Shown here: positions 58,044 through 64,000 of the stretch, in pieces
Position numbering within the stretch: the stretch's first letter is position 1
Layout of the letters: every line of letters begins with the position of its first letter
Assembly (NCBI RefSeq): GCF_002865645.1
Contig: NW_020194558.1
Span: 2,694,014-2,758,013 of the forward strand
Direction of reading: 5' to 3'
From: Hyaloscypha bicolor E
Lineage: Eukaryota > Ascomycota > Leotiomycetes > Helotiales > Hyaloscyphaceae
Length of the DNA: 64,000 nucleotides
Position numbers and translations under genes: made by a program
The notes under the pieces: generated by a model
The model's input: the letters and a program-made list of their open reading frames with translations, nothing else
Told to the model about the DNA's origin: nothing
Database searches by the model: none

Positions 58044-58979
58044 TCATAACTTCGACTTCCCCTTCAAACTCTCAATCATCTCCGGAGCCTTGACGTTAAG
58101 AGGTTCCCACCAAGGCCACACACTCGGCGCATCTCTTTCCATCGTCCCCTTAAAATCCGGCTTCCTCTTCTCCAAGAAAGAATCAATCCCCTCCTTCTTG
58201 TCCTTCCCCTGGAACAACTCAAACAGCACCTTACTATCCAACAAATGTGTCCCCTCCGCCGTCCCTGGGCCTCTCCACATCAAGTCCTTCATCAGTGAAG
58301 TAGATACTGCACTTGTGTTCTCGCTCACCAATCTCGCAACCTCTAACGCCCTCTCAAGCACCCTCTCCTCTGGCACGACTTCACTAAACAGTTCCCTCAA
58401 TAGCACATGTCCAGCAAGTAACACCTCGCCGGTTGTAACCAAATGCATAGCCCTGGAGTAGCCAATAAGTCTCGGCAGGAAATACGAAGAAGCAGCCTCC
58501 ATCACGATCCCTCTTCTCGCGAAGACGAACCCAATCTTTGCTTTCTCGCTCACAATCCGGATACTCATCGGTAGAGTCATCGTAATACCTACTCCTACCG
58601 CACTGCCATTTATCGCCGCAATGACAGGCTTCGTACATCTGTGTATCGCCATTGTAACTTGCCCCCCTCCATCTCTATGCGTCCTGCTCGTATCGTTATT
58701 GTACTGAAGCCCATTGCCCCCCTCAAGATCAGCGCCGGCACAGAAAAAGTTCCCATGTCCCGTCACAACAATTGCTTTTATTCGTGGATCGAGAGAGAGT
58801 ATATCGAAGATTTTAACGAGGGACGAGGCCATGCTGTCTGTGAAGGCGTTTCGGTGCTGTGGCCGATGGAGCGTTATTATAATTACTGGTGTTGGCGTCG
58901 GAGAGGTCGGCGGAGCGTGGGAGAGGAAAATATCGGGTAGTTTGAGGGATGCGTAAGATTGGGGGAAGGAGGAGGCCAT
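58044..58979 (-). CDS. Enoyl-CoA hydratase/isomerase family protein
   Basis: Single exon, 311 residues, ATG at 58979. Crotonase-fold motifs: IIITLHRPQHRNAFTDSM, IVVTGHGNFFCAGADLEGG (oxyanion hole), KPVIAAINGSAVGVGITMTLP (second oxyanion strand), and SEKAKIGFVFARRGIVMEAAS. The long C-terminal part (FLEKRKPDFKGTMERDAPSVWPWW) is typical of fungal peroxisomal-type members. The C-terminal GKSKL fits a degenerate peroxisomal targeting signal (SKL at the very end), so peroxisomal beta-oxidation is likely. Substrate and hydratase versus isomerase activity cannot be told. Confidence 0.9.
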   Translation of the reverse strand: MASSFPQSYASLKLPDIFLSHAPPTSPTPTPVIIITLHRPQHRNAFTDSMASSLVKIFDILSLDPRIKAIVVTGHGNFFCAGADLEGGNGLQYNNDTSRTHRDGGGQVTMAIHRCTKPVIAAINGSAVGVGITMTLPMSIRIVSEKAKIGFVFARRGIVMEAASSYFLPRLIGYSRAMHLVTTGEVLLAGHVLLRELFSEVVPEERVLERALEVARLVSENTSAVSTSLMKDLMWRGPGTAEGTHLLDSKVLFELFQGKDKKEGIDSFLEKRKPDFKGTMERDAPSVWPWWEPLNVKAPEMIESLKGKSKL

Positions 58980-59442
58980 TCTTCAAGTTGGAGTTGAAGA
59001 TAGGGAGATGAGGCCAGGGTCCGCAGGGGGAGGGCGCCGTATCTTTTGGGACCCAATGGTACAATAAAAGGTGATAAAGAGGTAATACGGTACTCAAGCA
59101 ATAGCTTGAAGCATAAAAGCAAAGGAGAAGAGACTTACATGAGTTTGGTAGCTTGAAATCCGGGGTAAGCGTCAACCGAGGCCAGCAATGGCGGGGTCGC
59201 TGCACGCGTTCCCGGGGGCTTAATTTACCGAGGCTCATAAAGGGGTATGTCAGGGGTCAAGCGAGGGAAACAACGACAAAATCGGGCAAGGATATCTCGT
59301 CTGGTCTATATATTAGAAGGAAAGCCTTTTGCGCATCCATATTTCCTTGAGCTATTCCAACACACAGTGGCTGATCCTCCCTCTTCAGCTACCAAAACAT
59401 GTCAGCAAGAAGCTTGTCCACAGTCCGATTACAAATGTGCGT
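58980..59442. other. Intergenic, 463 bp
   Basis: This is the promoter of the hydratase gene and 3' flank of the GT2 gene. No gene is recognised. Confidence 0.5.
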
Positions 59443-61515
59443 TCACAAATGCGTGTCGTTGCTTGAGACATTACTACCGCAACCATGCTTCAATACTTCG
59501 CCTTCGTCAGCAAGGAAGGCAGGATTTGAATTGAAGCGGGGATCAAGCCAAATCACACGCTCATCATTCGTCTTCATCATCTGACGAACACTGAGAGCTT
59601 TCTTGTGGCCACCAATATACCAAGTTATGCTTCGTATGGCACCCATTATCGAGACTGCAGCATAAAGCTGCTTGTAGAAAGGATACGTCAGACACGCCCA
59701 GAACCTGGGTTGCAAATCGGGCCGCTTCCGGGCGCTGAGGTATTTGAACGCCATCAGAGGCAGCATGGAGACCAGCATCAACAGCAAAGCCTGCCGCCAG
59801 TAGTCGGGATTGCTTCCCATAGTAACGAGAACAGGGATTCGAATCCAATCAACCACAATGGAAGCAATGGCGTAGAGATGGATGGCCTTTTGAGTGAAGA
59901 TGCCGTATATGGTATTCTGGCCATTGAGAGAGAGGAAAAGTCTCCCAGCAAAACCCAGAAGTCGGCCATGGCGTCCCATTTCCCAAGAGTTCTTGCGTTG
60001 GTGCCACCAATTCAAGCCAGGTCCGAAGATTGTGGTGGGAACCTCTGTTTCGAGAACTATTCCCGCATCGAACGCGATGCGCTTTTTCATCTTTTGCATC
60101 GACAGGCCAGTGTTCACATCTTCCGCGATAAAATCGAGTGAGTGGTAATTGCTGATTAAGTCAATCAATGTCTCTCGTTCGCAGAACCAGCCAGCACCAT
60201 GTGGGTATAGAACGCCGCATAGAGACGATTCAGCAAGTTTGCTGAGGCCCGACATCTTGTACTCACAATCCTGCCATGCAACCATGAAAAGAGGCGTCTG
60301 ACTATTGGAATTCATTGCCCGTAATGGGAAAGCCACACCTTTGGTCAAGTGGTCTATTTTGTCGATGGGAGGCCGAAAATTGGGAGGGATCGAGACGTCA
60401 TCGTCCACCGTCATGATGAACGAGTACTGCTTCGCCGCAAGCGCACCAACAAGCTGGGCAGCGTTTTTGCTACCTATGGGTGACCACATATACACAATGT
60501 CTGGGTGCTGCTCTCGAATAAATTGCCGGAAATCATCCGGTGGATATTTCGTTCGCCCATTATCCACGATGAAGATGTCTTGAGGTCGGAAGTGCGGGTA
60601 AGCCGATTCGAGGACTTTTGTCATGGCCATCCTATCGCTATTGTGGCATGGAATGACCAATGCGGTCCGATGGTCAGTCGTCTTTTCAGAACCATATATA
60701 TTCGCCTCGATATCTGGCAATGTAGTTTGTGCCGGTGCATCCCCCGGCTTTTGGGGAGGAACCCGAGCCACAAGAAGAATGATTGAGATCATGATGGGCT
60801 CCAGTCCGATGACAACAACAAGAACAGGAATCATGTTCCGTCGAGTAATGGCCATGGATGTCTCTATCCAGTGGAAGTAGTGCTCCGAAACAACGATCCC
60901 AGCTATTGCCATTCCTACAAGGGCAAGTACAGTGTATTTCCAAATCCCGAATGGATAGACCAGTTCACGAAAGTCTATCATTTCCACGATTGTCTTCGCA
61001 TCGATGTGACTGGAGAATGCCTGTTTCGTCAATTGGAATAATCGTTGGAGTTGAGATCCTGAGGGACGGCCAAGTGGACCAGGGTCCCTCAATGCGTCGG
61101 TGCTTTCATATGGTGAGGTATGAGACGCAAATCTCAGACTCTGGCCACTGTGTGATACCGAGGCCTTTTCGTTGAAGCCGAACGTTGACAGTGACGATGT
61201 TCGTGTGACATATGTAGGATACCTTGCCCGTGGCGCACTTTTGCTACTGACAGTTCGAACACTGTCTACGGAAATAGACGGCGTTGATATTGTATATGGG
61301 TTATTATCCACGGCATTGGATTCGACGATCTGACTGGGAAAGGAGAATTCTTCGAGTTCGTTGCGTGAAGGGTGTAGTCGCGCTCTTGCTGGCAGTGTGG
61401 GTTCGTTCGGTTGTTCAAGGGTCGACTCAATCTTCGCTCTTTCCACCATGACCTCCTCGTCGACTGAGAAGAAAGGATTGTTGGCGGTGAGATTATTCGG
61501 ACGACTAAGACTCAT
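59443..61515 (-). CDS. Family GT2 processive glycosyltransferase, hyphal-growth type
   Basis: Single exon, 690 residues. A disordered Ser-rich N-terminus (about 1-180) precedes two membrane spans (YTVLALVGMAIAGIVV; IPVLVVVIGLEPIMISIILL). The GT-A core is TALVIPCHNS, DIFIVDNG, the metal-binding TVDDDVS (371-373), the acceptor ED in FIAEDVNTG (465-466) and a Q-x-x-x-x-W variant, QRKNSW (506-511). Further spans lie in the C-terminal part. This is the chitin/hyaluronan-synthase-like class. It resembles the fungal GT2 proteins needed for hyphal extension on surfaces (ZtGT2-type) and CPS1-like capsule synthases. Product unknown. It is divergent from a UDP-glucose 4-epimerase, whose product would be a plausible sugar donor. 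Confidence 0.88.
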   Translation of the reverse strand: MSLSRPNNLTANNPFFSVDEEVMVERAKIESTLEQPNEPTLPARARLHPSRNELEEFSFPSQIVESNAVDNNPYTISTPSISVDSVRTVSSKSAPRARYPTYVTRTSSLSTFGFNEKASVSHSGQSLRFASHTSPYESTDALRDPGPLGRPSGSQLQRLFQLTKQAFSSHIDAKTIVEMIDFRELVYPFGIWKYTVLALVGMAIAGIVVSEHYFHWIETSMAITRRNMIPVLVVVIGLEPIMISIILLVARVPPQKPGDAPAQTTLPDIEANIYGSEKTTDHRTALVIPCHNSDRMAMTKVLESAYPHFRPQDIFIVDNGRTKYPPDDFRQFIREQHPDIVYMWSPIGSKNAAQLVGALAAKQYSFIMTVDDDVSIPPNFRPPIDKIDHLTKGVAFPLRAMNSNSQTPLFMVAWQDCEYKMSGLSKLAESSLCGVLYPHGAGWFCERETLIDLISNYHSLDFIAEDVNTGLSMQKMKKRIAFDAGIVLETEVPTTIFGPGLNWWHQRKNSWEMGRHGRLLGFAGRLFLSLNGQNTIYGIFTQKAIHLYAIASIVVDWIRIPVLVTMGSNPDYWRQALLLMLVSMLPLMAFKYLSARKRPDLQPRFWACLTYPFYKQLYAAVSIMGAIRSITWYIGGHKKALSVRQMMKTNDERVIWLDPRFNSNPAFLADEGEVLKHGCGSNVSSNDTHL

Positions 61516-63396
61516 ACTAAAGTTTATTACTAGCGTATCTTAGCATCTATCTCATTTCTAATTAAGTTCGCAATAGACTTACTGATAATCGAGGAAATAA
61601 AGCTTGGAGAAATTTTCAAAGTCAAGGTGAACGAGAGTGTGACAGGAATAAAGTCACCGAAAACCGGGCTGAAAAAGGTAACAAGAGATTCTTATGGCCT
61701 GACCTTCTGAATAAGCTGTAAAAGAAGGAAAGCTTGCGAAAGGACATGAGGGATTGGCACGCATGGCCTAGACCCGGCCTGAGAAAAACCGAATAATCCA
61801 CTTGGACCAACATATTGCCAATATAGCCTCCAAAAGTATGCTCTCCAAACTTCCTACCACATGAGAGGAACAGGCAGGCATCACTCACGCCATCTTCATC
61901 AACTCTAGTCTTGGTCGTTCCACGAGACCCTCGGAAGAGATTCGTCATGTCTCTCCAATTATTCCTATGTGCAAAAGGCTTTTTTGGGGTATTGGCATCC
62001 TATGTCGATCTCCCCATCATCGCCAACTCTGGCCATGTTCAGAGAAATCGAAAATAGCCCAAAAGCCTCTTTGGTAGACTCGGATCTCATGAACTTCTCC
62101 ACCCGGGGAAGTTCTTTCTGTCAACCAGGGTTTCCAAGGCCGACCAGGTGCCCGAGTACGGCCCAGAATCCGGGTTCATGGCATGATGCGTCCAAAAGAG
62201 GACTTGCAGGCCAGGTGCCAGCGCTTCAGGCCGTGAATTCGGTTCCACATACTCTGGTAGCATCCATTCGATAGAATTATCCCAGATGAAGATGTTGGGT
62301 ACCTTGCAGGCCGGGCTGAAAGTCGCAAGCATGCCTGATCTGGTCGAATATGGTGACTACACCAGTGGCTTCCAAGATCTCTTCCTCGGCATGGTTGGCA
62401 GGCCGGGCAGCTGGTCCACTCGGGGGGGCTGCGCATGGTTCTTCGGGTGATCGCCACTGATCGAACGATGGTTGAAGACCGGGGGTTTCAGCTTGGAATC
62501 TCCCTAAGTTTCGAGGGCGTTGTTTGGTTGTCGGAAGTACGAAGGCGTTCCTGGACCTCATTGTTCAACTTTATTTCCAGCACAAGGGTGCTGCTGATGG
62601 ATGCGGTCTAGTGTATCCTAAATGAGCCTAGTTCCTTACCCCTTTTCATGTTTGGTGCAACCTCCCGAGAGCTTTTGTTTTCCTCTTTGCAGTGTATTCA
62701 TCGATCGAATTGATTGATGGAACTGATCGATCGATTCCACCAATTTGTTCGTCATACGTGACATGGTCTTGCACCCTGATCCGTAATTGCAATTCGGCTC
62801 GGTTCGAAAACAAAAATTATGTTCTTGGGGTGGTTCGGGTGGCACCGCCCCCTGGTCATTGACAGCAATTTGGCGTTGGTTAAGTCAAGGATACGTCTGG
62901 CGCCGCATAATTCAATTTTCACTTCACTTACGGAGTATTGTCAGGTGATTTTACTTTTTGTATTGTTTTGCATATCAACTGAGCTGGACCAAGCGGTGGG
63001 TTTACCCTGATTTGGGCTGGACACGGCCACCTCGGAAGCGGAATCTGAGCCGTAAAAAGGAAAGTTTCACTTCTCGAAGCAGTATATTCGGAAAGTTCGA
63101 ATTATACTTGTATGATTTACAGTCAAGCATTTGGAGTTTATGGTTGAAAGATCGTCATGGTCGGAAGGCAGTGAATTTTAACCATGCTTGAGCTGGATCG
63201 ATCGTAGTATTGGATACTAAACGAAGGAAATGGCTAATATATAGGCAGCGCTAGACGAGCTTTTAAAAGAGAGTAATTGCGTAGTCCCTCCCTCTCGATA
63301 ACTTCTTTGATCGTGAACTAGAATTAGAAGAGCACTTTCCATCTTTTTGCTTCACATCCTTTTGCTATCATTTGTCTAAATCACCACAACACAGCA
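61516..63396. promoter_or_regulatory. Divergent 1.9-kb region, GT2 / UDP-glucose 4-epimerase
   Basis: A long shared upstream region with no supported gene. Short frames at 61622-62561 have no coding character. It probably holds long 5' leaders and control sites for both genes. Confidence 0.45.
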
Positions 63397-64000
63397 ATGT
63401 CAAGTTCTCCTAGCTCTCGGGCTTCGAGCCCAGAATCATCGTCCCCAAGTTCGTCCATCCTAACAACCGCCACTGAGGGATTCTCTTTGTTCGATGATCT
63501 GGTGATCACCTCGTTCGCTGGGTCATCTGAGAGCGATGAATATATTCTAGTGGTTGGGGGTCTAGGGTATATTGGAAGTCACACATCATGGGAGCTTTTG
63601 AAAGATGGGCACAACGTCATTATCATCGACAACCTGAGCAATTCTTTCAGATCTGTTCTCGATAGATTACTTTCCCTGAAGAAGGCGTACTTCAAGTCGA
63701 CTTCTCAAGAGCCATCTCTTCAATTTTACGAGGCTGACTATCGAGATCAACCAACAATGAATCTTGTTCTCAATAAATACTCTTTCTCTGAGAGAACAAA
63801 TTTATACAAAGACGGCATAACGGTGGAGGCAGAGCAATCTCGTCGATCCAGAATTTCGGGAGTCATACACTTTGCTGCATACAAGGCGGTTGCGGAAAGT
63901 ATACGACAGCCCCTCAAATACTACTCGAACAACGTCGGCGGTCTCATAAGCTTCTGCTCTCTCCTCAGCGACTTCGGCATCAAGACTTTTGTATTCTCAT
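63397..64000 (+). CDS. UDP-glucose 4-epimerase, 3' end cut by window edge
   Basis: ATG at 63397 (MSSSPSSRASSPESS), open to the window end: 201 complete codons. After a Ser-rich extension of about 50 residues comes the NAD-binding motif VVGGLGYIGSH, then WELLKDGHNVIIIDNLSNS, FYEADYRDQ, and VIHFAAYKAVAESIRQPLKYY, the short-chain dehydrogenase signature of GalE/Gal10-type epimerases. A roughly 20-residue insert between FYEADYRDQ and VIHFAAYKAV is unusual. The family interconverts UDP-glucose and UDP-galactose. Catalytic Tyr-x-x-x-Lys lies outside. Its divergence from the GT2 gene suggests a shared polysaccharide pathway. Confidence 0.88.
   Translation, partial: MSSSPSSRASSPESSSPSSSILTTATEGFSLFDDLVITSFAGSSESDEYILVVGGLGYIGSHTSWELLKDGHNVIIIDNLSNSFRSVLDRLLSLKKAYFKSTSQEPSLQFYEADYRDQPTMNLVLNKYSFSERTNLYKDGITVEAEQSRRSRISGVIHFAAYKAVAESIRQPLKYYSNNVGGLISFCSLLSDFGIKTFVFS

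Noticed and set aside
61622..62561. Overlapping 80-110 codon minus-strand frames
   Set aside because: Mutually overlapping in different frames with no domain; in the GT2/epimerase upstream region.
1..64000. CRISPR arrays, rRNA, operons, bacterial elements
   Set aside because: None seen; spliceosomal introns show the window is fungal nuclear DNA.

Overview
This is a filamentous-ascomycete (Pezizomycotina) nuclear segment. Genes on both strands are interrupted by short introns (45-95 bp, GTANGT-type donors, CTAAC/CTGAC branch sites, YAG or AAG acceptors). The window also carries typically fungal genes: a white-collar-2 homologue, MTC1, a LicD/Mnn4-type protein, DUF6594, a HET-s-type prion gene and an NWD-type NLR. 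Several families look Helotiales/Leotiomycetes-like, but the sequence alone does not prove that. All gene models below were assembled by hand from splice signals and frame continuity; in every intact multi-exon model the exon lengths sum to a whole number of codons.

Layout. 0-12 kb is mostly housekeeping: an AT-hook/zinc-finger nuclear protein cut by the left edge, MTC1, and an Srk1/Rck2-type kinase. 12-28 kb is gene-poor and accessory: a small unknown gene, a LicD protein with a 10-nt micro-exon, a possible retrotransposed insertion, a secreted DUF2235 hydrolase, a Tc1/mariner-type MITE, an alcohol acetyltransferase-like gene, a lactonase broken by one stop codon, a second MITE and an oxidase remnant. 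28-38 kb returns to conserved genes: RAD50 and wc-2 (divergent), a nuclear/membrane protein of unknown function, and RidA.

38-57.7 kb is the most interesting part, an accessory island of cell-death and non-self-recognition type genes. It opens with a divergent pair: a HET-s homologue (HeLo domain plus two HRAM-type amyloid repeats) and an NLR (HRAM at the N-terminus, NACHT, WD40). This matches the het-S/NWD2 arrangement of Podospora. Each partner carries an in-frame TAG, and the NLR also has a one-base homopolymer frameshift, so the pair looks inactivated in this haplotype. After it come a foldback transposon with long terminal repeats, a HerA-like ATPase, a 1540-residue kinase-Sel1-ankyrin-membrane protein, a hAT-type MITE with an exact 8-bp target duplication, a DUF6594 membrane protein, a 65-residue protein and a caspase-like/pseudokinase fusion. 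58-64 kb is again ordinary: an enoyl-CoA hydratase-type enzyme, then a GT2 polysaccharide synthase divergent from a UDP-glucose 4-epimerase that runs off the right edge.

How the genes may work together. In the HET-s/NLR pair the NLR would sense a ligand through its WD40 repeats, oligomerise through NACHT and template the HRAM fold onto the HeLo executioner. The caspase-pseudokinase and kinase-ankyrin-membrane genes have plausible sensor or executioner architectures for the same kind of biology, but no direct link is visible. GT2 and the epimerase form a plausible cell-surface polysaccharide unit.
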